A stretch of 64,000 nt of DNA from Streptomyces acidiscabies (GCF_020010905.1 NZ_JAGJBY010000001.1:4112001-4176000), one strand, 5' to 3'; shown: positions 34,822 through 44,645, counted from the stretch's first letter. Translations and numbers: made by a program. Notes: generated from the sequence alone by a model not told the origin.

Positions 34822-37800
34822 TTGTCCCAGCATCCCCCCACCCGCCGCCGCCCCGGCGGCAGAGCGGCTTCCCTGCTCGCCCCGGCGCTCGCCGGGGCCC
34901 TGATCCTCGCCTTTGGCCCGGCAGTCCAGGCCGCACCGACGGACGCCGACCCGCAGGCGTATCCCGCCGGCGCGTACCTCGTCCAGCTCACCGACCGGCC
35001 CGTGGCCACGTACTCCAGGACCGCGCCCGCCCAGGGCGAGCGGCTGGACACGCGGTCGCAGGCGGCACGCGACTACGTCGGCCACCTCAACCAGGAACGC
35101 GACAAGGTGCTGGACGAGGTGCGCGGCGTCGAGCCGCTGTACACGTACCAGTACGTGCTGAACGGGTTCGCCGCCGAGCTGACGGCCCGCCAGGCGACCG
35201 AACTGGCCCGCACGCCGGGCGTGTTGTCGCTGACGCGCAACGAGATACGGCAGGTGGCCGACGGCGACACGGCGGCCGTGTCGAAGGCTGTGGCCGGGGA
35301 GCGCGCTCGAACCGAAGCCCGTGCCGCCAAACCTCGTGGCACCACCCTCCCCGTCCCCGACACCGCGCGTTTCCTGGGCCTGAAGGACCCCGCCGGCCTG
35401 TACGCGAAGACCCCCGGCGGGCAGCGCAACGCGGGCGAGGGCACGATCATCGGTGTCCTCGACTCCGGGATCGACACCGAGAACCCGTCGCTGCGCGCCC
35501 TCTCCGAGCCCCGCCCCGACGCCGGGATCATCGCCAAGAAGTGGAAGGGCGCCTGCGACCGGGGCGCCGACACCGCGCACCAGGTCACCTGCAACAACAA
35601 GGTGATCGGCGCCCGGTACTTCAGGGAGGGCGTCCCGAACCCGACGTCGGCCGACTGGGCGTCCCCGAGGGACTCCGACTCGCACGGCACGCACACCGCG
35701 ACCACCGCCGCCGGCGACATGGACGTGCTCGCGCACGTGCCCGACACCGCCATCTCGGGCCGTATCTCCGGGATCGCCCCGGCCGCGCGGATCGCGGTGT
35801 ACAAGGTCTGCTGGAGCGTCGGCTGCACGACCGTCGACACCGTCGCAGCCTTCGACAAGGCCGTGTCCGACGGGGTGGACGTCATCAACTACTCCATCGG
35901 CAGCAACGCCCTGGCCGCCACCCCGGAGTACACGGCGATGTACAACGCCGCCAAGGCGGGCGTCTTCGTCGCCGCCTCCGCGTCCAACTCCGGCCCCGGC
36001 ACCGTCCGCAACAACGTGCCCTGGGTGACCACGGTGGCCGCGTCCACCCACGACACCGGGTACCGCATCACCGTCACCCTCGGCAACGGCAAGGAGTACG
36101 AAGGGTCCGGCATCAGCGACCGCGCCGTACCGTCCGCGCCGCTGGTCGACGCGGTCGACGCCGCCAAGGCCGGTGCCGACCCCGCCCAGGCCGAACTGTG
36201 CCAGCCGGGCACCCTCGACCCGGCCAAGGCCAAGGGCGCCGTCGTGCTGTGCGAGCGCGGTCAGTCCGTCAGCACGGACACCAGCATCGAGGTCGAGTCG
36301 GCGGGCGGCGTCGGCATCGTGCTGTACAACCCGAGGCCGGTCCAGGACCGGCTGACGTACAGCTACCCCCTCCCGCGCGTGCACCTCGACAACGTCGCCG
36401 GTGCCGCCGTGAAGGCGTACGCCGACGGGCCCGGCGCCACCGTCCGGCTGAGCGCGGCGCGGGCCGTCGAGCAGCGGGCCCCGCAGATCACCGCGTTCTC
36501 GTCCGGCGGCCCGAACCCTGTCACTGACGACCTGCTCAAGCCTGACATCGCGGCCCCCGGCCTGGACATCGTCGCCGGTACCACCCCGGGCGGGGACAAC
36601 GGCGGTTTCAAGGGCGAGCAGGGTTTCGAGTCGGGCACCTCGATGTCCACCCCGCACATCGCCGGCCTCGCCCTGCTGCTGCGCTCACGGCACCCCGACT
36701 GGTCCCCCATGGAGGTCAGGTCGGCCCTGATGACCACGGCGACCACCACGGACCGCGCGGGCGACCCGATCCGGCGCACCGGCGCCGACACCCCGGCCAC
36801 GCCCCTCGACTACGGCGCCGGACAGGTCGTACCGAACCTCGCCGACGACCCCGGCCTGGTCTACGACTCCACCTCGGCCGACTGGACGGCGTACAACTGC
36901 GCCGTGGTGGGCAGCCCGGTGACCCCGGGCGACTCCTGCGCCACCGCTCGAAAGATCGAGCCCAGCGACCTCAACTACCCGACGATCTCGGTCGGTTCCC
37001 TCGCCGGGAAGCAGACCGTCACCCGTACCGTCACCAACGTCAGCGGCACGACCGGCGTCTACACCGCCGAGCTGCGCGCGCCGCAGGGCTACCGGGCCGA
37101 GGTGTCGCCGAGGGAACTGGTCGTCGAGCCCGGCGCGTCGGCGACGTACCGGGTCACCTTCACCCGCACCGACGCCGCGTACGGGGACTGGGCGTTCGGC
37201 TCGGTCACCTGGAGCGACCAGCACTACCACCAGGTCCGCAGCGCCGTCGCCCTGCGCGCCACACCCCTTGCCGCGGCGGACACCGCGACCGGCGCGGGCG
37301 CCACCGGATCGGTCACCCTCACCCCGAAGCCCGGCTGGGACGGCACCCTCACCACCACGGTGAACGGCCTCTACGGGAGCACCACCAAGACGGGCACGCT
37401 CACCGGCACCAACCCGGACTTCGCCCCCGGCCAGTCGCCGCTGCCGGCCGCCACGGTCAAGACCGAGATCACCGTCCCCGAGGGCACCGAACTGGCCCGT
37501 ATCGCGATCCAGTCCGCCGACCACCTCGACGGCAGCGACCTGGACCTGTGGGTCCTCGACAAGAACGGGAACAACCTCGTCGACCTCGTCGCCGGCAACG
37601 ACGAGCACGTCGACCTCACCACGCCGGGCACCTACGTGGTGTACCTCAACCAGTACGCCCTCCCGGCGGGCGCGACCGGCCAGCCGTACACCCTGCGCAC
37701 CTGGCTGATCGGCAAGGGCACCGAGCCCGACCACGCCGCCACGGTCACTCCGGCCCAACAGCCCGTGACCCTGGGGACCTCCGCCGAGGTCGCCGTCTCC

Positions 37801-37899
37801 TGGCAGGACCTCCCGCCCGGCCGTACCTACCTCGGCCTGGTCGGCTACGGGAACGGCACCGCTCCCGTCGGCAGGACCCTGCTGACCGTCACCTCGTGA
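34822..37899 (+). CDS. Large secreted subtilisin-like protease with PA domain
   Basis: A protein of about 1025 residues. I prefer TTG 34822 (GGGAAGG seven bases upstream) because it gives a compact signal peptide. In-frame ATGs at 34768 and 34777 and TTG 34756 (GGGAGG nine bases upstream) would add an odd N-extension. An I9-type propeptide (YLVQLTDRPVATYSR, LYTYQYVLNGFAAELT) precedes the triad: Asp in IGVLDSGID, His in DSHGTHTATTAAG and Ser in SGTSMSTPHIAGLALL. A PA domain (KGAVVLCERGQ, GGVGIVLYN) lies between His and Ser. A C-terminal Fn3-like domain and a PPC-like module follow. The order resembles plant-type (cucumisin-like) subtilases found in streptomycetes. Confidence 0.9.
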   Translation: MSQHPPTRRRPGGRAASLLAPALAGALILAFGPAVQAAPTDADPQAYPAGAYLVQLTDRPVATYSRTAPAQGERLDTRSQAARDYVGHLNQERDKVLDEVRGVEPLYTYQYVLNGFAAELTARQATELARTPGVLSLTRNEIRQVADGDTAAVSKAVAGERARTEARAAKPRGTTLPVPDTARFLGLKDPAGLYAKTPGGQRNAGEGTIIGVLDSGIDTENPSLRALSEPRPDAGIIAKKWKGACDRGADTAHQVTCNNKVIGARYFREGVPNPTSADWASPRDSDSHGTHTATTAAGDMDVLAHVPDTAISGRISGIAPAARIAVYKVCWSVGCTTVDTVAAFDKAVSDGVDVINYSIGSNALAATPEYTAMYNAAKAGVFVAASASNSGPGTVRNNVPWVTTVAASTHDTGYRITVTLGNGKEYEGSGISDRAVPSAPLVDAVDAAKAGADPAQAELCQPGTLDPAKAKGAVVLCERGQSVSTDTSIEVESAGGVGIVLYNPRPVQDRLTYSYPLPRVHLDNVAGAAVKAYADGPGATVRLSAARAVEQRAPQITAFSSGGPNPVTDDLLKPDIAAPGLDIVAGTTPGGDNGGFKGEQGFESGTSMSTPHIAGLALLLRSRHPDWSPMEVRSALMTTATTTDRAGDPIRRTGADTPATPLDYGAGQVVPNLADDPGLVYDSTSADWTAYNCAVVGSPVTPGDSCATARKIEPSDLNYPTISVGSLAGKQTVTRTVTNVSGTTGVYTAELRAPQGYRAEVSPRELVVEPGASATYRVTFTRTDAAYGDWAFGSVTWSDQHYHQVRSAVALRATPLAAADTATGAGATGSVTLTPKPGWDGTLTTTVNGLYGSTTKTGTLTGTNPDFAPGQSPLPAATVKTEITVPEGTELARIAIQSADHLDGSDLDLWVLDKNGNNLVDLVAGNDEHVDLTTPGTYVVYLNQYALPAGATGQPYTLRTWLIGKGTEPDHAATVTPAQQPVTLGTSAEVAVSWQDLPPGRTYLGLVGYGNGTAPVGRTLLTVTS

Positions 37900-37904
37900 A
37901 CGGG

Positions 37905-37938
37905 GTCCGGCCCCGCCGCCCGTGCGGCGGGGCCGGAC
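37905..37938. terminator. Bidirectional terminator, S8 protease / GH3
   Basis: A perfect 15-bp stem, GTCCGGCCCCGCCGC (37905-37919) with GCGGCGGGGCCGGAC (37924-37938) and a 4-nt loop, lies in the 46-bp gap between convergent genes. Confidence 0.9.
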
Positions 37939-37945
37939 GCCTCGC

Positions 37946-40252
37946 TCAGCCGATCGTGGCTGGTGTGCTGAGCACCCGGTCGTGACCGGCGCGGCGTACG
38001 GGCCCGGTGAGCCGGAGGGTTCCGGTGAGGCGGATGTCGGCGCTGGAGGCGCCCAGCATGACGGTGATCTCGCCGGGTTCCACGATGCGGTGCATGGCGG
38101 GGCCGGTGTAGGCGAGGCGGTCGGTGTGCAGGCGGAAGGTGACCCGGCGTTCCTGGCCGGGCGCGAGGGCGACGCGGGCGAAGCCGGTCAACTGGGTGAC
38201 GGGCCGGGGGAGTTGGGCGACCGGGTCGGCGGTGTAGAGCTGGACCACTTCGGTCCCCTCAAGGTCGCCGGTGTTGCGGACGAGGCAGCTGATCTCGACC
38301 TCGCCGTCGGTCGGTATCTCGGCGGCGCCGAGGGTGAGTCCCGCGTAGGCGAACTCCGTGTACGACAGCCCGTGCCCGAAGGGGTAGGCGGGCGTGGGAT
38401 CGAGGTTGCTGACGCCCCGGCTGTTGCCGCCGAGGGGCGCGTGCAGATAGGTGCCGGGCTGGCCGCCCGCCGTACGCGGCACCTGCACGGGAAGCTTGCC
38501 CGACGGGGTGACGCGGCCGGAGAGGACGCCCGCGAGGGCGGGCCCGCCCTCCTCGCCGGGGAAGAACGCCTGCACGATCGCCGCCGCGCGGCCGGTGTAC
38601 GCGCCGAGCGCGTAGGGCCGCCCGGAGACGACGAGGAGGACGACGGGCGTGCCGGTGGCCAGGAGCGCCTCGACGAGTTCGCCCTGGACGCCGGGGAGCG
38701 CGAGATCCTCCACGTCGCAGCCCTCGCCGGACGTCCCCCGGCCGAAGAGCCCGGCGAGGTCGCCGACGACGGCAATGCAGACGTCCGCCCGCTCGGCCTG
38801 CTCGACGGCCGCCGCTATGCCCGTGCGGTCGATGTCCTTGACCGGGCAGCCCTGTTCGTACGCGATGCGGACGGTGGGCAGTTCGCGGGCGAGGGCGTCC
38901 AGCAGGGTCGGCGTCTCGATGCCGTTGCCGTGGCCGGGGTGGTGGGGCAGGACGTGGTTGGGGAAGGAGTAGCAGCCGAAGAACGCGTTGGGGTCGTCGG
39001 CGCTCGGCCCGACCAGGGCGACGGACGCGGTGCCGGGGGCCAGGGGCAGCAGGCCGTCATGGTTGTCGAGCAGGACGACGCTCCGCTCGGCGAGTTGGCG
39101 GGCGAGCGCGCGGTGCGCGGGCGGGTCGAGGTCGATGGGTTCGTCGAGGCCGACGTCCGGCGTGTACCCGGCGTCGAGGAGCCCGAGGTCGGCCTTCTGC
39201 CGCAGGACGCGGCGTACGGCGCGGTCGACGAGGTCCTCGGGGACGGCGCCGGAGCGGACGAGGTCGGCGAGGGGATCGCCGTAGCAGAGGGTGTCCGGGA
39301 GTTCGACGTCGATGCCGGCGGCCAGGGCGCGGGCGCCTGCCTCGCCGTCGGTGGCCGCGATGTGGTGCGTCGTCCGGAGGAACGCCACCGACCAGTAGTC
39401 GGAGACGACCGTTCCCTCGAACCCCCACTCCTCGCGCAGGAGTCCGGTGAGCAGCCCGGCGTCGGCGCCGGCGGGCATGCCGTCGACGTCGGCGTAGGAG
39501 TTCATCACCGAGCGGGCGCCGCCCTCGCGGAGCGCGGTCTCGAACGGCGGCAGGATCACGTCGGCGAACTCGCGCGGGCCCATCGAGACGGGGGCGTGGT
39601 TGCGGGCGGCCTTGGACGCCGAGTACCCGGCGAAGTGCTTGAGGGTGGCGATGATCCCGGCGGACTCCAGACCGCGTACGTAGGCGGTGCCGGTCGTCGC
39701 GACGAGGTACGGGTCCTCACCGAGGGTCTCCTCCACGCGGCCCCAGCGGTAGTCGCGCACGACGTCCAGGACGGGGGAGAGGCCCTGGTGGACGCCGACG
39801 CGCCGCATGCTCGTGCCGATGGCGCGGGCCATGCGCTCGACGAGGGCGGGGTCGAAGGCGGCGGCCCAGGCGAGGGCGGCCGGGAAGACGGTGGCGCGGT
39901 AGGTGGTGAACCCGGTCAGGCACTCCTCGTGCGCGAGGGCGGGGATGCCGAGCCGGGTGCCCGCCATCAGCTCCCGCTGCGTGGCGGCGAGCAGGCGGGC
40001 GCCCTCGGCCGGTTCCACCGGCTTGGTGCCGAACGGGCGGGTGAGGTGGCCGAGGCCGTTCTTGCGGGCGTCGGCGAAGTCGGTGTGGCGGGCGAAGACG
40101 TCCTGCATCGGGGCGACATTGCCGCTGACGTGCTCGACGCCGGGCCAGGCACTGCCGAGCTGGGCGAGCTTCTCCTCCAGGGTCATCTCCGCGAGGAGGG
40201 CCTCGACCCTGTCGTCACGCGGGCAGGCCGGATCGGCCCAAGGAGTGGTCAT
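37946..40252 (-). CDS. bxlA: GH3 beta-xylosidase, BxlA-type
   Basis: A 768-residue glycoside hydrolase with no signal peptide, hence cytoplasmic. ATG 40252 follows AAGGA. The (beta/alpha)8 domain carries the GH3 pattern YRWGRVEETLGEDPYLV and KHFAGYS. Nucleophile Asp285 lies in VVSDYWSV. The second and third domains (YPFGHGLSYTEF, Fn3-like end) are complete. Position beside a LacI gene and divergent from a sugar ABC importer is the arrangement of the Streptomyces bxl xylobiose system. Hydrolysis of imported xylobiose or xylo-oligosaccharides is therefore likely. A beta-glucosidase activity cannot be excluded from sequence alone. Confidence 0.88.
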   Translation of the reverse strand: MTTPWADPACPRDDRVEALLAEMTLEEKLAQLGSAWPGVEHVSGNVAPMQDVFARHTDFADARKNGLGHLTRPFGTKPVEPAEGARLLAATQRELMAGTRLGIPALAHEECLTGFTTYRATVFPAALAWAAAFDPALVERMARAIGTSMRRVGVHQGLSPVLDVVRDYRWGRVEETLGEDPYLVATTGTAYVRGLESAGIIATLKHFAGYSASKAARNHAPVSMGPREFADVILPPFETALREGGARSVMNSYADVDGMPAGADAGLLTGLLREEWGFEGTVVSDYWSVAFLRTTHHIAATDGEAGARALAAGIDVELPDTLCYGDPLADLVRSGAVPEDLVDRAVRRVLRQKADLGLLDAGYTPDVGLDEPIDLDPPAHRALARQLAERSVVLLDNHDGLLPLAPGTASVALVGPSADDPNAFFGCYSFPNHVLPHHPGHGNGIETPTLLDALARELPTVRIAYEQGCPVKDIDRTGIAAAVEQAERADVCIAVVGDLAGLFGRGTSGEGCDVEDLALPGVQGELVEALLATGTPVVLLVVSGRPYALGAYTGRAAAIVQAFFPGEEGGPALAGVLSGRVTPSGKLPVQVPRTAGGQPGTYLHAPLGGNSRGVSNLDPTPAYPFGHGLSYTEFAYAGLTLGAAEIPTDGEVEISCLVRNTGDLEGTEVVQLYTADPVAQLPRPVTQLTGFARVALAPGQERRVTFRLHTDRLAYTGPAMHRIVEPGEITVMLGASSADIRLTGTLRLTGPVRRAGHDRVLSTPATIG

Positions 40253-40275
40253 GGGTGCGTCCTTGAGGTGGGAGT

Positions 40276-41307
40276 TCAGGAGCGGACGGGCGGCGGCGCT
40301 GTGGAGGACCGCACGACGAGCTGGGTGGCCAGCTCCACGCGGTGGCTGTCGAGAGGTTCACCGGCCGCCAGCCGCAGCAGGGTGCGCAGGGCGGCCCGCC
40401 CGATCTCGGCGAAGGGCTGGCGGACGGTGGTGAGGGGCGGCGCCGAGGTCGAGGCGGCGGCGGTGTCGTCGAAGCCGACGACGCTGACGTCCTGCGGCAC
40501 GCGCAGGCCGTGGACACGGGCGGCCTCGATGACGCCGAACGCCGCGAGGTCGTTGGCGGCGAACACGGCCGTCGGCGGGTCGGGCAGCGCGAACAGCTCC
40601 AGCGCCGCCTGGTGGGCGGGGGCGAAGCGGAAGTCGCCCCGCTTGATGAGGGCGGGGTCCGGGGTGAGGCCGGCGCCGGTGAGGGCGGCCTGGTAGCCGT
40701 GCAGGCGTGCGGTGTTGCACAGGGCGTCGTGCGTGCCCTCGATCATCGCGATACGTCGGTGGCCGAGCTTCAGCAGGTGCTCGGTGGCGGCCATGCCGCC
40801 GCTGAAGTTACTGGCGCCGATGCTCGGCACGCTGTCGTCGGGGACGTTCATCGGGTCGATCAGCACCAGCGGGATCTCCGCCTGCGCGAACTGGGCCCGC
40901 TGCCGCGCGGTCAGTTCGGACGTCACGAGGATGACGCCCTCCCGGCCCGCGCCCGTGATCCGCCGGGCCCAGGCGGCGCCGAGCGGGTCGTCGGGCGCCG
41001 TACCGATCACGACGTCGACACCCGCCTCAGCAGCCGCCTCGGTGACCCCCTGGGTGATCACCAGGTTGTTGGGGTTGACCAGCCGGTCGAAGGTGAGGTC
41101 GACGATCCGGACGGGGGACTGCGCCCCGCCGGGCCCCCGGGCGACGTAGTCGTGCTCGACGAGGAGCCGCTCGACGCGCGCGCGGGTCTCCGGCGACACG
41201 TCGCTACGGCCGTTGACCACCTTCGACACGGTGGCCACCGACACCCCGGCCGCTTCGGCGACGCCGGTCAGCGTGGTCCGGCTCCGCTCGACGGCTCTCT
41301 TCGCCAT
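40276..41307 (-). CDS. bxlR: LacI-family repressor of the xylo-oligosaccharide operon
   Basis: A 343-residue regulator. ATG 41307 has AAAGGA upstream. The N-terminal LacI helix-turn-helix is LTGVAEAAGVSVATVSKVVN, with the hinge near residue 50. A periplasmic-binding-like sensor domain ends with VVGFDDTAAASTSAPPLTTV, typical of the family. It lies 23 bp upstream of the GH3 gene and is divergent from the importer. TTCGAA-type elements at 41316 and 41451 flank the shared gap and are its probable operators. The symbol bxlR is assigned by context and could be wrong if the true ligand is not xylobiose. Confidence 0.85.
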   Translation of the reverse strand: MAKRAVERSRTTLTGVAEAAGVSVATVSKVVNGRSDVSPETRARVERLLVEHDYVARGPGGAQSPVRIVDLTFDRLVNPNNLVITQGVTEAAAEAGVDVVIGTAPDDPLGAAWARRITGAGREGVILVTSELTARQRAQFAQAEIPLVLIDPMNVPDDSVPSIGASNFSGGMAATEHLLKLGHRRIAMIEGTHDALCNTARLHGYQAALTGAGLTPDPALIKRGDFRFAPAHQAALELFALPDPPTAVFAANDLAAFGVIEAARVHGLRVPQDVSVVGFDDTAAASTSAPPLTTVRQPFAEIGRAALRTLLRLAAGEPLDSHRVELATQLVVRSSTAPPPVRS

Positions 41308-41499
41308 GCTGGTCCTTTCGAAGACTTACGGGGACGTTAGCGCAAGCTTTCGGCCCGGTCCAGAGGTGTCCTCCGCATGAATATTTACGACGCCGACACC
41401 TTGACCCGGCGAAAACGCCCCCCTAATTTATCGGCGATGCAGCGCAGGGGTTTCGAAAAGTTTCGCTCGGGCCCCCTGGAGAGCCGAAGGAGCTCAACG
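41308..41499. promoter_or_regulatory. Divergent bxl control region: promoter and two operator-like sites
   Basis: For the importer, TTGACC (41401-41406), a 17-bp spacer and TAATTT (41424-41429) form a near-consensus promoter. TTTCGAAAAGTTTCG (41451-41465) lies about 21 bp downstream of the -10 box, where a bound repressor would block initiation or early elongation. A related TTTCGAAGACTTACG (41316-41330) sits next to the LacI start. Both resemble the TTCGAA elements at 19716 and 19859. Confidence 0.7.
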
Positions 41500-42816
41500 A
41501 TGACCGTCCGAACTCTCCGCACCACCCTGGCCGTGACCACGGCGGCCCTGGCCCTGACCGTCTCCGCCTGCGGCAGCGGCGGCCGGACCACAGCCGGCGG
41601 CTCCGGCGGCGGCGCCCTCGCCTGGGCGCTGACCCAGGGCTCCGAGACGACCTTCCGGGCCTCCGCCACCGAGTGGAACAAGACCCACCCCGACAGCAAG
41701 GTCGACTACCAGTTCTTCCAGAACGACCCCTACAAGCAGAAACTGCGTACGGCCGTCGGCGCCGGCAACGGCCCTGTCCTGTTTGAGAACTGGGGCGGCG
41801 GCGTCCTCAAGAACTACGTGGACGCGGGCAAGGTCGCCGACCTCACCCCCGACCTGGACCAGAACCCGGCGTGGAAGGACCGCCTCTTCCCCACCGTCCT
41901 GAAGTCCACCACCTTCGACGGCAAGACCTACGGCGTCCCCGTCAACGGCGTCCAGCCCGTGGTCCTCTACTACAACAAGCAGCTGTTCGCGAAGGCCGGC
42001 GTACAGCCCCCGAAGACCTGGGACGACCTGCTGACCGCCGTCGCGAAGCTCAAGGCGCAGGGCATCGCCCCCCTCGCCATGGGCGGCGCCTCCAAATGGC
42101 CCGACCTGATGTGGCTGGAGTACCTCGTCGACCGCGTCGGCGGCCCCGAGGCCTTCGCGGACATCGCCGCCGGGAAGAAGGGCGCCTGGTCCCAGCCGGC
42201 GGTCCTCAAAGCCGCGCAGCTGATCAGGGACCTGGTGGACGCGGGCGGCTTCGCCAAGGGCTTCACCTCCGTCACCGCCGACACCGGACAGGCCGAGGCC
42301 CAGCTCTACACCGGCAAGGCCGCGATGATCCTCCAGGGCAGCTGGGCCTTCGGCACCATGAACACCGGCTCGCCGAAGTTCGTCTCCGAGGGCCACCTCG
42401 GCTGGACGGCCTTCCCCGCCGTCACCGGCGGCAAGGGCGACGCCACGAACATCGTCGGCAACCCGGCCAACTTCTTCTCCGTGTCCGCGCAGGCCGACGC
42501 CAAGGAGAAGAAGACCGCCGTGGCGTACCTCAAGGACGGCGTCTACAACGACACCTACATAGACAGCCTCCTCAAGAACGGCGACGTCCCGCCCGTCAAG
42601 GACCTCGACGCCAAGCTCAAGACCGCCGACAACGCGGACTGGGTGTCGTACGTCTACGGCCTCACCCGCGACGCGAAGAACTTCCAGCTCTCCTGGGACC
42701 AGGCGCTGTCCCCGGAACTCGGCAACGAACTCCTCACCCGCCTCGACCAGCTCTTCCTGGGCCAGCTCGACGCGCGGAAGTTCTGCGCCGCCATGGACGA
42801 GGCGGCGGCGAAGTGA
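41500..42816 (+). CDS. bxlE: Sugar ABC importer, substrate-binding lipoprotein (xylobiose-type)
   Basis: A 438-residue family-1 extracellular binding lipoprotein. ATG 41500 follows AAGGAG and gives a signal sequence with lipobox VSAC. Typical features are TFRASATEWNKTHPDSKVDY near the mature start, GVPVNGVQPVVLYYNKQLF and GKAAMILQGSWAFG, which line the oligosaccharide cleft in relatives. It is the first gene of the importer operon. The next start codon overlaps its stop by four bases. Xylobiose or longer xylo-oligosaccharides are the likely cargo, judged from the linked GH3 and xylanase genes. Confidence 0.9.
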   Translation: MTVRTLRTTLAVTTAALALTVSACGSGGRTTAGGSGGGALAWALTQGSETTFRASATEWNKTHPDSKVDYQFFQNDPYKQKLRTAVGAGNGPVLFENWGGGVLKNYVDAGKVADLTPDLDQNPAWKDRLFPTVLKSTTFDGKTYGVPVNGVQPVVLYYNKQLFAKAGVQPPKTWDDLLTAVAKLKAQGIAPLAMGGASKWPDLMWLEYLVDRVGGPEAFADIAAGKKGAWSQPAVLKAAQLIRDLVDAGGFAKGFTSVTADTGQAEAQLYTGKAAMILQGSWAFGTMNTGSPKFVSEGHLGWTAFPAVTGGKGDATNIVGNPANFFSVSAQADAKEKKTAVAYLKDGVYNDTYIDSLLKNGDVPPVKDLDAKLKTADNADWVSYVYGLTRDAKNFQLSWDQALSPELGNELLTRLDQLFLGQLDARKFCAAMDEAAAK

Positions 42817-43703
42817 GCACCACGGCCACCCGGCGGGACGGCGGACCGCCGTTCGCGATGGCGCTGCCCGCGCTGCTCCTGTTCACGCTGTTCGCCCTCG
42901 CGCCGATGGCGATCGTCGTCTACCTCAGCTTCACCCGCTGGGACGGCCTCGGCACCCCCGCCTGGACCGGCCTCGACAACTGGCACACGGCCCTCACCAG
43001 CGACGTCACCCGCCACGCGCTGTGGCTCACCCTCAAGATGATGGTGATCAGCTGGGCCGTACAGACCCCGATCAGCCTCCTGCTCGGCGTCTTCGTCGCC
43101 GGGAAACAGCGCTACCGGGCCCTGCTCGCCGTCTTCTACTTCGTCCCGATGCTCATCTCCACGGCCGCCATCGCCGTCATCTTCAAGAACCTCCTCGACC
43201 CCAACTTCGGCCTCGGCGCCTCCCTCGGCCTGTCCCTGCTCGACCAGAACTGGCTGGGCGACCCCGAACTCGCCTTCTACGCCGTGGTGTTCGCCATCAG
43301 CTGGCAGTTCGTGCCGTTCCACACGCTGCTCTACCAGGCCGGGGCCCGCCAGATCCCCGCCTCGCTGTACGAGGCCGCCTCGATCGACGGCGCCGGGCGC
43401 GTCAAGCAGTTTTGGCACATCACCCTGCCCCAGCTGCGCTACACCGTCGTCACGTCCTCGACGCTCATGACCGTCGGCTCGCTCACCTACTTCGACCTCG
43501 TGTTCGTGCTCACCGGCGGCGGCCCCGGCTACGCGACCCGGCTCCTCCCGCTCGACATGTACATCACCGGCTTCCAGAGCAACGACATGGGCCTCGCCAG
43601 CGCCGTCTCCGTGGTCCTCGTCGCGGCCGGCCTCCTGCTCTCCCTCGCCCTCGTCCGGTTCTCCGGCTTCAGCCGGATGCGCAGCCAGCAGGCAGGTGCG
43701 TGA
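42813..43703 (+). CDS. bxlF: Sugar ABC importer, permease 1 (MalF-type)
   Basis: A 296-residue membrane protein with six hydrophobic segments. The start GTG overlaps the preceding stop (GTGA). The EAA coupling loop is YEAASIDGAGRVKQFWHITLPQL. It forms the pore with the following permease. As in most Streptomyces sugar importers no ATPase gene is present, so the shared MsiK-type ATPase encoded elsewhere probably powers it. Confidence 0.93.
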   Translation: MSTTATRRDGGPPFAMALPALLLFTLFALAPMAIVVYLSFTRWDGLGTPAWTGLDNWHTALTSDVTRHALWLTLKMMVISWAVQTPISLLLGVFVAGKQRYRALLAVFYFVPMLISTAAIAVIFKNLLDPNFGLGASLGLSLLDQNWLGDPELAFYAVVFAISWQFVPFHTLLYQAGARQIPASLYEAASIDGAGRVKQFWHITLPQLRYTVVTSSTLMTVGSLTYFDLVFVLTGGGPGYATRLLPLDMYITGFQSNDMGLASAVSVVLVAAGLLLSLALVRFSGFSRMRSQQAGA

Positions 43704-44590
43704 TGACTCTCCTCACCGATGCTCCGTCTTCTGTGAAGATCTCCGCCGGGCCGCCGCCGGGCCGCTTCTCCCGGCTGCGCCGCACCAACCCGCTGGGCGC
43801 GCTGGGCGGTCTGCTCTGGCTGGTCGTCGTCCTCGTCCCCGTGTACTGGGTCGTCGTCACCAGCCTGCGCACCCGCGAAGGCTTCTTCGAGGCCAACCCC
43901 CTCGCCGTCCCGACGGACCCGACCCTGGACAACTACCGCCAGGTCCTCGACAACGGCTTCACCCACTACCTCCTCAACAGCGTCCTCGTCACGACCGGCG
44001 CCACCGCGCTCACACTGTCGGTGTCCTTCCTCGCCGCCTACGCCATCGTGCGCGGCACCGGACGCGCCCTGCGCTGGGCGTTCAGCGTCTTCCTGCTCGG
44101 CCTCGCGATCCCCCTCCAGGCGACGATCATCCCCGTGTACTACCTGATCGCCAAGGCGAACATGTACGACACCCTGCCCGCGATCGCCCTCCCCTCGGCG
44201 GCCTTCGCGATCCCCCTCACGGTGGTCATCCTCGTCAACTTCCTGCGGGACATACCCGACGAGCTGTACGAGTCGATGCGCGCCGACGGGGCCGGGCACT
44301 GGCGCATGCTGTGGAGCCTGGCCCTGCCGCTGTCCCGCCCGGCTCTCATCACCGTCACCATCTACGACGCGCTCAACGTCTGGAACGGCTTCCTCTTCCC
44401 CCTGATCCTCACCCAGAGCCCCGACAAACGAGTCCTCCCGCTCTTCGTCTGGAGCTTCCAGGGCGAATTCACGATCAACGTCCCGGCGGTCCTGGCGGCG
44501 GTGGTCCTCTCCACACTGCCGATCCTCGCCCTGTATGTGGTGGGGCGCCGGCAGCTCATCGGGGGGATGACGGCGGGGTTCGGGAAGTAA
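43703..44590 (+). CDS. bxlG: Sugar ABC importer, permease 2 (MalG-type)
   Basis: A 295-residue membrane protein with six segments. The ATG at 43703 shares one base with the previous stop (TGATG), so translation is coupled. The EAA loop is YESMRADGAGHWRMLWSLALPLSRP. The C-terminus ends in the usual QLIGGMTAG(F)GK stretch. A terminator hairpin follows, confirming this as the last gene of the operon. Confidence 0.93.
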   Translation: MTLLTDAPSSVKISAGPPPGRFSRLRRTNPLGALGGLLWLVVVLVPVYWVVVTSLRTREGFFEANPLAVPTDPTLDNYRQVLDNGFTHYLLNSVLVTTGATALTLSVSFLAAYAIVRGTGRALRWAFSVFLLGLAIPLQATIIPVYYLIAKANMYDTLPAIALPSAAFAIPLTVVILVNFLRDIPDELYESMRADGAGHWRMLWSLALPLSRPALITVTIYDALNVWNGFLFPLILTQSPDKRVLPLFVWSFQGEFTINVPAVLAAVVLSTLPILALYVVGRRQLIGGMTAGFGK

Positions 44591-44611
44591 GAAGTAAGGG
44601 GAAGGCCGTCA

Positions 44612-44645
44612 GGGCGGCTCACCGGTGTTCTCCGGTGGGCCGCCC
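44612..44645 (+). terminator. Terminator of the sugar ABC operon
   Basis: GGGCGGCTCACCGG (44612-44625) pairs with CCGGTGGGCCGCCC (44632-44645) with one G-U-type wobble and a 6-nt loop, 21 bp after the stop. Confidence 0.85.
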
